A program made the position numbers and the translations under genes. A stretch of 64,000 nt of DNA, from assembly GCF_018459925.1 (NCBI RefSeq), contig NZ_CP075371.1:3906001-3970000 (forward strand). The letters are read 5' to 3'. Under the pieces are notes generated by a model that worked only from the letters and a program-made list of their open reading frames with translations, made no database searches and was not told the origin of the DNA. Below are positions 50,966 through 59,417 of this stretch, one piece after another. Position 1 is the first letter of the stretch. Every line of letters starts with the position of its first letter. This DNA is from Nocardioides aquaticus (lineage in GTDB: Bacteria; Actinomycetota; Actinomycetes; Propionibacteriales; Nocardioidaceae).

Positions 50966-52138
50966 TCAGAGCGCCGCGTAGAGCGCCTGCTCGAAGTCGC
51001 CGTAGAGCTGCAGCGCCTCGCGCTCGATGAACGGCAGCGAGTTGGTGTAGATCGAGGCGCAGACTCCCGTGGTGCGGTCGATGAAGAAATGCGTGTTGAA
51101 CAGCCCGGCCCACGCCCCCGTGCCGGCCCGTCGCCCGCCGGGGACGTCGACGGTGTTGAGCAGCAGCCCGTAGCCCCAGGTCCACCCCGGCCCGACCCGG
51201 AACGAGTCGGTGGTCCCCGGGTCGGCGGTGAGGATCTCCTCGGGGAAGCTCAGCCCGCGCAGCTGGTCGGAGAACGCCTCGTCGACGGTGGCCTGCTGCA
51301 GGATCCGCGCGCCGTCGAGCTCGCCGCCGCGCAGCAGCGCGCGCTCGAAGCGCATGTAGTCGCGCGGGGTGGAGAACAGGCCGTGGCCCCCGGCCCACCA
51401 GTCGGGCTCGTCGTTGAGGACGTTGCCGATCGAGCTCCAGGCTCCGTCCTCGCCGCGCACGTGCACCGCGACGGCGTTCGCCTTGCGGCCGTCGTCGAGG
51501 GCGAACATCGTGTCGTCCATCCCCAGCGGGCCGGCGATGTGCTCCTTGACCACCACGTCGAGCGTCGTCCCGGCGACCGACTCGACGACCTTGCCGAGCC
51601 AGTCGGTGTTGATGCCGTAGTTGAACCGCTCCCCGGGGTGGGCGACCATCGGCGCCCCAAGGGCGGCGGCGTCGCCGGGCACGACGTTGGGGGTGCCGGT
51701 CGCGGTCTCGTAGCGGGCGAGGTCCTCGTTCCAGAACCAGTAGCCCAGGCCGCTGGTGTGGGTGAGGAGGTGGTGCACGGTCGCCTTCGTGCGCGGCTCG
51801 ACCAGCCGCGGCGTGTCGCCGTCCCATCCCTCGAGGACCTTGATGTCGACGAACTGCGGGCAGTACTCCTCGACCGGGGCGTCGAAGTCGAGCTCCCCGC
51901 GCTCACGCTGCTGCAGCGCCGCGGTGGTGCAGACCATCTTGGTCATCGACATGATCCGGAACTGGGTGCTGGTGGTGACGTCCTCCTCCGCCTCCCCGAC
52001 GACGCGCGGCCCGACGCCGGCCTCGTAGAAGACGCCGTCGGCGTCCGCGGCGATGGCCGCGACGTGGGGTACGGCGCCGCCGTCCACGGCCGCCTGCAGC
52101 ACGCGGTCGATGCCGCTCCCGTCGATGGTCCTGGTCAT
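50966..52138 (-). CDS. Serine hydrolase, beta-lactamase class C / esterase family
   Basis: A 390-residue protein. The nucleophile motif SMTK (in IMSMTKMVCTT, residues about 66-70) is the SxxK of class C enzymes, and YGIN supplies the YxN motif. THTSGLGYWF and WAGGHGLFSTPRDYMRFE are family blocks; the HxG/KTG box is probably THFFIDRTTG. There is no signal peptide, pointing to a cytosolic esterase (EstB type) rather than a true beta-lactamase. The start ATG 52138 has GGGAGG seven bases upstream. It is convergent with DUF2254 (seven-base gap). Confidence 0.87.
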   Translation of the reverse strand: MTRTIDGSGIDRVLQAAVDGGAVPHVAAIAADADGVFYEAGVGPRVVGEAEEDVTTSTQFRIMSMTKMVCTTAALQQRERGELDFDAPVEEYCPQFVDIKVLEGWDGDTPRLVEPRTKATVHHLLTHTSGLGYWFWNEDLARYETATGTPNVVPGDAAALGAPMVAHPGERFNYGINTDWLGKVVESVAGTTLDVVVKEHIAGPLGMDDTMFALDDGRKANAVAVHVRGEDGAWSSIGNVLNDEPDWWAGGHGLFSTPRDYMRFERALLRGGELDGARILQQATVDEAFSDQLRGLSFPEEILTADPGTTDSFRVGPGWTWGYGLLLNTVDVPGGRRAGTGAWAGLFNTHFFIDRTTGVCASIYTNSLPFIEREALQLYGDFEQALYAAL

Positions 52139-52239
52139 GGTGGGTGCCTCCCGGTCCGTGTCCCGGCCTTTCCGGGCCCGTCCAGCCACCGTGGCACCAA
52201 TGACGCAGGTGTGACACCCGTCACACGGACAGGATTTGC

Positions 52240-52278
52240 CGGCGGTCGAGGAGCGAGCGCAGCGAGCGTCTCGAGACC
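52240..52278. repeat. Complete REP-like element
   Basis: The 39-base element starts CGGCGGTCGAGGAGCGAGCG and ends CGTCTCGAGACC. It is the same as the complete copies at 12078 and 12217 apart from one to three positions. It abuts the stop codon (52279) of the - strand gene and lies at the left border of the accessory region. Confidence 0.85.
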
Positions 52279-52899
52279 TCACTCCCGGCTGACGACCAGA
52301 CGCGGCCGAGCCCCACCTGCTCTTGCAGCCGGGGAGTCACGACGCCGGTTGTCCCGGTCGCGGTTCTCGCGATCGATGGCCTCCTGGTAGGCCAGCGGCG
52401 GAAAGCCACCGAACTCGAGGTCCCCCCGACGCATCACCTCGCGACTCACCACGTTGTCCTGGACGACGAGAGCGAACAGCTCACGGTTGTCACGTCGGCA
52501 GCCGACGATGATGCCGTCGAGGTGGTGGTCGAAGGTGAACCCAGCGAGCTGAGGATGGCTGACACCGGCTGCGATCGCATCCGGTCCCAGCAGGTGGTCG
52601 ACCAGGTAGATCAACCACCGCGTCGGCTCGTAGAACTTCTCGTTGCCGTCGAAGGAGAGGCAGCAGCCCTCCCCGCATGCGGCCCACTGGCAGTAGAGCT
52701 GTGGCTTGCCGGGGCCGAGCTCGCTCCTGCGCTCGATCGAAAGGTCGTCGGGCGCCATCGGGTTGCCGCGGACGTCGTACGGGGACCCGCCGTGGTCGCA
52801 GTGCCGCGTCCACCTGAAAGCCTCCAGATAAGCGCGCTCTGCTGCGTTGAGCGGCGGGCTGATGTCGAGGTGACCGACGAAGTCGGTGGTGTGTCCCAT
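52279..52899 (-). CDS. Conserved hypothetical protein of the 'GH-PPLN' type
   Basis: A 206-residue protein. The N-terminus FVGHLDISPPLNAAERAYLE leads to GGSPYDVRGNPMAPDD, PQLYCQWAACGEGCCLSFDG, NEKFYEPTRWLIYLVDHLLGP and AGFTFDHHLDGIIVG. I recognise this conserved pattern from many actinobacterial genomes, where it has no assigned function; it lacks catalytic motifs known to me. The Cys cluster CQWAACGEGCC could bind a metal. The C-terminus is Arg/Ala-rich. ATG 52899 has GGGAGG upstream. Confidence 0.7.
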   Translation of the reverse strand: MGHTTDFVGHLDISPPLNAAERAYLEAFRWTRHCDHGGSPYDVRGNPMAPDDLSIERRSELGPGKPQLYCQWAACGEGCCLSFDGNEKFYEPTRWLIYLVDHLLGPDAIAAGVSHPQLAGFTFDHHLDGIIVGCRRDNRELFALVVQDNVVSREVMRRGDLEFGGFPPLAYQEAIDRENRDRDNRRRDSPAARAGGARPRLVVSRE

Positions 52900-53024
52900 G
52901 GTCCCTCCCGGGGATCGGCGCGTGCACCGATGATGGGCGCGGCAGGGCACCGGGCGCGACCGCCCGCCGGCAGCCTGTGGACAACCGGACGCACGACCCT
53001 GGTGTCTCGGGGCATGGTCGGCCG

Positions 53025-54155
53025 ATGGACGTCATCGATCTTCAACCCGTCGTCATCGAGCCGTTCGAGCTGCGCTCGCCCGCCGACCTCATGGCCGAGG
53101 TCGCGAGGCTCGTCGACCTCACGGTCGGGTGCGCGTACGCCGTGCTCGTCCTGGACCCCTCCGGTCGTCAGCAGGTGGCCGAGGCCGCGGTGCTGCCGAT
53201 CGACTCGAGGCTGGACCGCGCGAGCGAGGCGGAACGCCGGCAGCTGAAGACGTACGTCGAGGTGCTGACGGATCGGTGGCAGCACGAGCGCACGGGAACG
53301 TGGCCCTCGCCCATGAGGGCCAAGCTCGTCACCGTGGTCGTCCGGGAGGGCCTGTGCGTGTGGACCCCCACCGAGTGGGCCTGGGCGAAGTTCTGGCGGT
53401 ACGGCATCCGGCCCGTCTCGGCCGGCGAGGTCGTCGTGGTGACCGAGCACGGGTGGTGCGACCTGATGACGAAGCACGCCGACCACCGGCCGGCGGCGGC
53501 GCCGCCGGTCGGTCACGCTGACCCGATGCCTACCGACGACTTGACCTCCCTGACGACCCAGATCCGCGCCGAGATCGGCGAGGACCCCGGCGCTTGGCCT
53601 GGCGGGTACCCGCAGGAGATCGAGGCGTGCCTGATCGACGCGGTCCTGTCGATCCGCGCTCGGTACGGAGCGACAGCTGACACGGGCGTACGCAAGCGGG
53701 TCCGCGACTACAGAACTGCCGAGGCTCGCGGCGCCGTCGACGATCTCTCCGTGCTGGCGGACAAGTCGGAGGCGGCGCTACTGGCGGTCACGGGTCACCA
53801 GAAGCTCAGCGGAGGTGCCACCAAGGCCGCCGCGATCATCGCGGCCGCCCGGGCACTGAAGGACGTGGGCGTCGTGAAGGCCGACGACCTGACCGACCGC
53901 CACGACGAGGCGAAGCGGGCCTACTGCTCCGTCAAGGGTCTCGGCTGGGTGACGTTCGAGTACTTCACGATGCTGGCGGGCCACCCCGGCGTGAAGGCCG
54001 ACACCTGGGTGGTGCGGTACGTCGACCGGGCGGTCGGCCGCCCGGTGGACACGAAGACAGCTCGCACCCTGGTGCACGAGGCGGCCGCGGAGCTCGACCA
54101 CGACGCGAGCGCGCTCGACCACGCGATCTGGAAGTACGAGCGCACGCCCCGCTGA
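53025..54155 (+). CDS. Uncharacterised N-terminal domain fused to HhH-glycosylase-like domain
   Basis: A 376-residue protein from ATG 53025. Residues 1-160 are an unfamiliar alpha/beta domain ending EHGWCDLMTKHAD. Residues 165-376 are helical and resemble the HhH-GPD base-excision fold: WPGGYPQEIEACLIDAVLSI, RKRVRDYRTAEARG, GHQKLSGGATKAAAIIAAAR, then GLGWVTFEYFTMLAGHPGVKADTWVVRYV, in which GHPGVKAD is the expected catalytic loop (Lys/Asp). An internal ATG at 53526 could start the second domain alone. A link to DNA repair or modification-dependent glycosylase is inference. Confidence 0.6.
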   Translation: MDVIDLQPVVIEPFELRSPADLMAEVARLVDLTVGCAYAVLVLDPSGRQQVAEAAVLPIDSRLDRASEAERRQLKTYVEVLTDRWQHERTGTWPSPMRAKLVTVVVREGLCVWTPTEWAWAKFWRYGIRPVSAGEVVVVTEHGWCDLMTKHADHRPAAAPPVGHADPMPTDDLTSLTTQIRAEIGEDPGAWPGGYPQEIEACLIDAVLSIRARYGATADTGVRKRVRDYRTAEARGAVDDLSVLADKSEAALLAVTGHQKLSGGATKAAAIIAAARALKDVGVVKADDLTDRHDEAKRAYCSVKGLGWVTFEYFTMLAGHPGVKADTWVVRYVDRAVGRPVDTKTARTLVHEAAAELDHDASALDHAIWKYERTPR

Positions 54156-54163
54156 CGTCCTCA

Positions 54164-54520
54164 TCAGGCTGCCCGACCGCTGACCGGGAGCGCCGTCGAC
54201 AGCGGCTGCACCCACCAGTCGAAACAGGCGTACACCTCGATGTGCCAGTCGGGGTACTGGTCGCTGGTCCCGTAGCCGGGACGGCCGTCCCCGGGGTGCA
54301 CCACGAGGGCGGTCAGCGTCGGCTCGTCGGCCTCGCGACAGATGTGCTCGACCAGCAGCAGGACGTAGTGCATGAGGTCGCGTCGCACCTCGTCGTAGAG
54401 GCCGACGCAGACCGCGACCTCGCTGAACGTCGCGGTCGTCCTCCGTTGGGCGGCCATGATGAGCGCTGCCCTCGCCAGGGGCGCGAGGAGCCACACCTGC
54501 TCCTGCTGCTCGACCCTCAC
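54164..54520 (-). CDS. Small helical hypothetical protein
   Basis: A 118-residue protein. Helical N-terminal half (LLAPLARAALIMAAQRRTT, EVRRDLMHYVLLLVEHICRE) and a strand-rich tail (LTALVVHPGDGRPGYGTSD). No domain recognised. The GTG start overlaps the stop of the HD-domain gene (GTGA), so it is the last gene of a coupled - strand set: zinc protein, NERD-helicase, HD protein, this one. Gene context suggests a functional accessory protein of that set. Confidence 0.6.
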   Translation of the reverse strand: MRVEQQEQVWLLAPLARAALIMAAQRRTTATFSEVAVCVGLYDEVRRDLMHYVLLLVEHICREADEPTLTALVVHPGDGRPGYGTSDQYPDWHIEVYACFDWWVQPLSTALPVSGRAA

Positions 54521-54981
54521 CGGAGCTCTGGCCCGGCGGCCAGGAGCGTCGCCCTCGCACGCTCGTACTTGTCCTTGAGCTTCGCCGCTTTGGCTGGCTC
54601 GGTCTCGGCCAGCGCGGGGTTCGAGGCCAGGTTGTGCGCGTTGTCAGCCAGCTTCACGACCCGGCCGAGCGGGTGGGCGGCGGCGCGGGCGATCGTGTCG
54701 TCGTAGTGCTCGCCCTCCACCTTGGTGACGGACACGACCGCGTCGACCACCGCTTGCGGGACACCGAGGTCCGACAGGCTCGTCGCCGTGTGGTGGGTGT
54801 CCTCGATGATGTCGTGCAGCAGCCCCGCCATCTCGGCGTCGATCCCGTGCTCACGCAGAGCGCGTGCAATCGGCTCGAGGTGGGCCTCGTAGTAGTCGCG
54901 CCCCTGCTTGTCGCGCTGGCCCGCGTGGGCCTCTCGCGCGAGCGCGCGCACGTCGTCCAGGTCCATCTGTGGTCCCCTCAT
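54517..54981 (-). CDS. HD-domain protein, SpoT/MESH1-like small alarmone hydrolase candidate
   Basis: A 154-residue phosphohydrolase. Metal ligands His34 (HLEPIARAL), His56-Asp57 (LLHDIIEDT) and Asp113 (VVKLADNAHNL) match the SpoT/MESH1 HD pattern, and HAGQRDKQGRDYYEAH matches the entry of that domain ('HAGQxRKxGxPY'). It therefore may hydrolyse (p)ppGpp or a related nucleotide; the substrate-defining helix should be checked. ATG 54981 overlaps the stop of the NERD-helicase gene (ATGA), so the two are co-translated. ATG 54966 is an alternative. Confidence 0.8.
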   Translation of the reverse strand: MRGPQMDLDDVRALAREAHAGQRDKQGRDYYEAHLEPIARALREHGIDAEMAGLLHDIIEDTHHTATSLSDLGVPQAVVDAVVSVTKVEGEHYDDTIARAAAHPLGRVVKLADNAHNLASNPALAETEPAKAAKLKDKYERARATLLAAGPELR

Positions 54982-56630
54982 ATCCCTAGTCGTCGCGCCA
55001 CGTCGTCGCCGGCCACGCGCCGCAGCACGTCCGGGTCACCGACGACCGTCAACGAGTCCGTCGCCCGCGACATCCCGACGTACAGGCGCTCCCGCGCGCG
55101 GTCGCGCTCGCCGCCCTCGTTGACGCAGAGCACGACGGCGGCCCGCTCGAGACCCTTCGAGCCGAGCACGTGGCCGTAGAAGACGTCGTCGCCCTCCCAG
55201 AAGCTGCGCCAGTAGCCGGTCTTGCCGTGGCGCTCCACCTGCGCCTCCTGCTCGGGGTGCCGGTGACCGGTGGTCAGCAGGCACACCCGCTCGGGGTCCC
55301 ACCCCTCGTCGAGCAACCGCTCCACCTCGTCGTCGGCGGCGCCCATGGCCTCGTCGCTGGCGCTCGCCACGAAGCGCACGTCCGGGCCGTCACCGCCCCG
55401 GGCGTACATCCGGCTCGGGGCCAGCGGACCGAAGCAGGCGTGCACCTGCTTGGTGTTCCGGAGGTTGTGGTCGAGCACGAGCGGGACCAGCTCCACCGGA
55501 GGCCGCCCGAAGCGGGCGAAGATCCGCTGGTTCTCGTCGGAGTAGAGGTAGAGGCCGCCGTCGACCTCGTCGCGCAACGACGTGAGCAGGGGCGTCCACC
55601 AGTCCTCGGCGAAGTCCTGCGCCTCGTCCACGACGATCGAGTCGAAACGCTTGCCGTGGCCGAGGTCCTGGGCGCGCTCGGCCATCAGCCGCGGGAGCTC
55701 GACCTCCCAGAAGTCGCTCTCGACCTTGCCCCCGGTCTCGATCCCCCACTCGCAGGCCAGCTCCTCGAAGGTGCCCACGAACGCCGGCCGGTGCTGCCGC
55801 TTCCAGGTCCCGACCTCCCGCTTGAGGTACTCCGCCAGCCCGATCGAGTAGCAGAGCATCGCGACCCGCTCGGCCCTGCGCTCACCGGTGCCCCGGCTGA
55901 GCTCCTTGGCCTGCTGCAGCGCGAGCACCGTCTTCCCGCTCCCCGCGCCACCGCGGATTTCCACGCGGCGCAGCAGCCGTGTCACCCGCAGCAGCGTCGC
56001 CTGCTCCTGGGTCAGCTGGTCGGCCCGGGATGCCCGCTCGAGGGCCTCGGCGTTCAGGTCGTAGGCCGTACGCCGCCGCCCGGCCAGGATCTCGACCAGC
56101 GCCTCCACGTCGTCGTGGGTCGGTGCGGGCCTCCCGTGCGCCAGTCCACGGGCGTTCTGCCGCACCCGGGCCGCCAGGTCCTCCTGCTCGGACCGGTCGT
56201 GCAGCGCCCACCGCGGGAGTTCGGGCAGGTCGAAGTCGTCCTCGAACGAGGAGTACGGCGTGACGACACCGTGCGCCCAAACGACGCGCCTGCGGCTGCC
56301 CCAACGGGAGTCGCTCTCGGCGTAGTCGCGCGCGGCGTACTTCATGTCCCGGGCCTGGTCGACCGGGTGGATGACGTCGACGCGACCACCGCGCTTGATC
56401 CGCCATCCGTCGTCGAACCACACCGAGCTGCCCTTGACCTCGAGCACGACGACACCGTCACCCGGCATCAGCACGACCAGGTCGCCCTCGTGGTCCTTGG
56501 ACTCGTCGGTGAGGCGCACGTTGACCAGCAGGACGTCGTCCGGCGTGAGCTGGTCGCGCAGCCTCACCCAGACCTCCCTCTCCGACGGGGTCGTGAAGGT
56601 CGGGTCCTCGGGGATGCACCTGGCCACCAT
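54978..56630 (-). CDS. NERD-nuclease / UvrD-like helicase fusion
   Basis: A 550-residue protein. The N-terminal NERD nuclease domain has Asp50 in HEGDLVVLM and the Glu64/Lys66 pair in VLEVKG (D-x(13)-E-x-K). A superfamily 1 helicase follows: Walker A GGAGSGKT at 227-234, Walker B VVDEAQD near 333-339 (Asp335, Glu336), then LDHNLRNTKQV, VLGSKGLERAAVVLCVN and YVGMSRATDSLTVVG (motif VI). NERD-helicases are found in plasmid- and phage-related defence loci. It starts three bases after the upstream zinc protein's stop and its own stop overlaps the HD gene. Function inferred: DNA processing or defence. Confidence 0.85.
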   Translation of the reverse strand: MVARCIPEDPTFTTPSEREVWVRLRDQLTPDDVLLVNVRLTDESKDHEGDLVVLMPGDGVVVLEVKGSSVWFDDGWRIKRGGRVDVIHPVDQARDMKYAARDYAESDSRWGSRRRVVWAHGVVTPYSSFEDDFDLPELPRWALHDRSEQEDLAARVRQNARGLAHGRPAPTHDDVEALVEILAGRRRTAYDLNAEALERASRADQLTQEQATLLRVTRLLRRVEIRGGAGSGKTVLALQQAKELSRGTGERRAERVAMLCYSIGLAEYLKREVGTWKRQHRPAFVGTFEELACEWGIETGGKVESDFWEVELPRLMAERAQDLGHGKRFDSIVVDEAQDFAEDWWTPLLTSLRDEVDGGLYLYSDENQRIFARFGRPPVELVPLVLDHNLRNTKQVHACFGPLAPSRMYARGGDGPDVRFVASASDEAMGAADDEVERLLDEGWDPERVCLLTTGHRHPEQEAQVERHGKTGYWRSFWEGDDVFYGHVLGSKGLERAAVVLCVNEGGERDRARERLYVGMSRATDSLTVVGDPDVLRRVAGDDVARRLGI

Positions 56631-56632
56631 GG

Positions 56633-57211
56633 TCAGTCGTCCTCTCCGTCATCGAGCTCGTCCGGGTCGCCGGGACCGTCCGACGTCCAGGGCTCCCACT
56701 CCCGACGGTCGGCGGAGTGCATGCTCGAGACCACGTCGTCCTCGAGGTCGTCCAGGGCCTCCTGCACGACGCGGAGCGTGGTCGGGAACGGCAGCGTCAC
56801 GCCGTAGCGGCCGATGACCAGCACCAGCTCCCCCGCGAGCGCGTGGTCGGTGTCGACGAGCACGTCCAGCTCGAGGTCCGCGCTCAGGAGGTCGCCCAGC
56901 TCCTCCTCGTCCGCCGCACCTCGGAGGAGCAGGAACTCCTCGAGGCTTTCGATGCGCACGTCGCCGGCATCCGCCGAGCGCCACCGCAGACCGCACTCCG
57001 CGCACGCACGGTCGTGGCCCGGCGGCATGCAGCCCACCCACGCCACCCAGGACGGCGTCTCGACCGGGCCGACGGGAAGACCTGCCAGCACGTGGGTCAC
57101 CTCGCCTGACCCGCAACGCGGGCACGAGCCGCGCGGGACGTCGTACGACGGCGCAGGCGCCGCCGACCACGGATCCGTCATGTCCGCCAGCTGCTCTGGA
57201 CCTGCCTGCAT
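56633..57211 (-). CDS. Hypothetical protein with zinc-ribbon
   Basis: A 192-residue acidic protein. CPRCGS (residues 30-35) and CAECGL (69-74) make a likely zinc-binding pair. After it comes a domain with LEEFLLLRGAADEEELGDLL and an extremely acidic C-terminus (GPGDPDELDDGEDD). No enzyme motif. The start ATG 57211 has GGGAGG upstream. It is the first gene of the set with the NERD-helicase and HD protein. Probably an adaptor; function unknown. Confidence 0.65.
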   Translation of the reverse strand: MQAGPEQLADMTDPWSAAPAPSYDVPRGSCPRCGSGEVTHVLAGLPVGPVETPSWVAWVGCMPPGHDRACAECGLRWRSADAGDVRIESLEEFLLLRGAADEEELGDLLSADLELDVLVDTDHALAGELVLVIGRYGVTLPFPTTLRVVQEALDDLEDDVVSSMHSADRREWEPWTSDGPGDPDELDDGEDD

Positions 57212-57364
57212 CGCGCCTCCCCCATCGACTGTGAGGCGACTCTAGGAGCCGCCACCGACACCGTCAGCAGCTTGCGCTGAGTCGCACCAACCCGCTCAAA
57301 GCGCCGGAAACGACCACCGATCCGAACTACCGTCCGGCTACCACTCACCGACCTGGAGACGCCC

Positions 57365-59373
57365 GTGGCCCACGACTTCGACATCCGCTACGACCGCCGG
57401 CTGACACCCGAGTTCCTCGCTCACTTCTGCCCTGGCGGATTCGCGAGCTCCCTGGCGACGATCACCAAGTCCGGGCTCTACCCGTTGGACCTCCGCACAC
57501 GACGAGACGCCAAGAGTGGCGCCGAGCACGTGACCCTCTACACGGGCCTGACCGCGGTGCTGCAGGTCCTCTCGAGCAAGAACGGCACCATCCGTCTGGC
57601 CGCCCACAGCACTCACCAGAAGCAGGGGACCTTCGACAAGGCCTGGCAGGCCGCGCGCACCGTCGAGGATTGGACGACGCTGTGGCCCGAAGTAGAGCTC
57701 TACCTCGAGCGGGTCATCCCTGCGGCGAGCCAGTCGCACGGGCGCACCGAGGGCGCCGTGCAGGCCGCCATCGGCAGCTACCGCGACGACGCCCGCATCG
57801 TGCTCGACCGCGAGGTCACCCCCTCCTTCCGCGACGCGAAGCTCAAGAAGCAGGTCATGGACGAGTGCCGTGACCCGATCCTGGCGGCACTCAAGGCAGC
57901 CGACCTCGGGTTCAGCGGCATGCCGAAGCCCCTGGGCAACGAGTGCGACGCCCTGGCGATCTCCTCCGACGGCACCCTCGAGGCCATCGAGGTCAAACCC
58001 CTGCGCGGAGGTTCGATCGCATGGGTCGCCGCCCAGGCGCTCATGTACTCCCGCCTGTTGGCGACGTGGGTCGAGTACGTCGCCGACGAGCCGGACCAGG
58101 TCCCCGGTCGGGTACTTCGGGAGATGGCCGAGCAGCGGGCTGCGATGGGGCTCGCCCCCCGCGCGGTCCCGACACTGCCAGACCGCCCCACCGTCATCCC
58201 GGTGGTCGCCGTCCAACGCGGCGCCTCCCCCACGATGGTGTCCCGCATGCTCGCAGTGCGCGATGCCCTAGCCGCGTCCGAGCACAGCTTCCCCCGGGTC
58301 AAGATCTTCGAGGTCTCCCTCATCGGGGAGCTGATCGAGCTCGACGAGTCTCGGACCGCGACGGGGAAGCCGAGACCGCTCGTGACCTCCTGGGCAGCGC
58401 GCCACAACGCCGCAGGTCAGGAGTGGAAGGCTCGCACGCCCACGCTCCCCGATGAGGCGCGCGGCCCCGGCACGGTGAAGAACCGCGCCGGCAAGCAGGT
58501 CGACGTCGACTACGCCCTCCCGCGCGAGCACGCCTTGCTCAACCTGCTGCCGGAGGTCCGTGCCACCGGGCTCGAGATCTTCAGTGCGCTCGAGATCCCC
58601 TGGAACCAGGGAAGAGACGGCCAACCGTCGCCGCACCTGCGCTCCAGCCAGGTGCAGTGCGTCAACGCTCTCGCGCAGATGATCAAGGACCCCGACCGCA
58701 TCGAAGCGGCGTTCGGGTCCGTGCTGGACATCGCCGCGGTGCGCGACCTGGGCAAGGTCCACCCGTCGGAGAGCGGCCGCTTCCTCACCTTCGAGTACAT
58801 CGGCCCCACCGACAAGGACTACCTCTCCGAGGGACGCAAGGGGAAGCGGACCCGGGGGTCGCAGTGCACCAGCATCGACGCCGCCTTCCCCTACCGGACC
58901 TCGGCGGGCGTGGACGAGCTCGCGCTCGTCGAGTGGAAGTTCACGGAGACCTACCCCTCGGCGGACCACGGCGCCGACCGCAAGCTGAAGGAGCGCACCA
59001 AGCGGTACGGCCACCTGCTCGAAGACCCGGACAGCCCGATCGATGTCGGAGACGTCGAGATCGGGGACCTGTTCCACGAACCGTCTACCAGCTCGTCCGT
59101 CAGCAGCTGCTCGCGTGGCAGCTCGAGACCGACCCGGACGTGGCGGCGGAGCGGGTCCGAGTCGTGCACGTCCTGTCCCCGGAGAACCTCGCGTACGAGC
59201 GGTCGTACCGCGCACCGTCGGTCGCACCGTTGGGCGACGACGTCAGCCAGACGTGGCAGCGACTGCTGCGTCGACCGGACCGGTTCGTGAAGCTCGACCC
59301 TGCGGTGTTCCTCGATCCCGCCATCACGAGCGAGGAGTACGTGGACCGCTATGGCTTGGGCAACGACGGCTGA
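57365..59373 (+). pseudogene. Two-domain PD-(D/E)XK nuclease (C-terminus PGN_0703-like), frameshifted
   Basis: From GTG 57365 (with GGAG upstream) one frame reads a first nuclease-like domain with Asp195 (ECDALAIS) and Glu209-x-Lys211 (AIEVKP). It then reads a second domain resembling the PGN_0703 restriction-endonuclease family: HLRSSQVQCVNALAQM, FEYIGPTDKDYLSEG, Asp505 (TSIDAAF), Glu523-x-Lys525 (LVEWKF). At about 59083-59085 the frame breaks: GEIGDLFHEP is followed in another frame by YQLVRQQLLAWQLE...RYGLGNDG. A single T inserted gives the family's expected EPFYQLVRQQLLA. So the natural product would be about 670 residues. The uncorrected frame stops at 59290 in Ser/Arg shadow sequence. 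Confidence 0.75.
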
Positions 59374-59417
59374 CCGAGGAGCACGCCCCGGGCGACTGGG
59401 CAGACTGTTCACACCGA

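Noticed and set aside
50966..52138. True beta-lactamase resistance gene
   Set aside because: SxxK and YxN are present but there is no signal peptide and the family blocks fit cytosolic esterases better.
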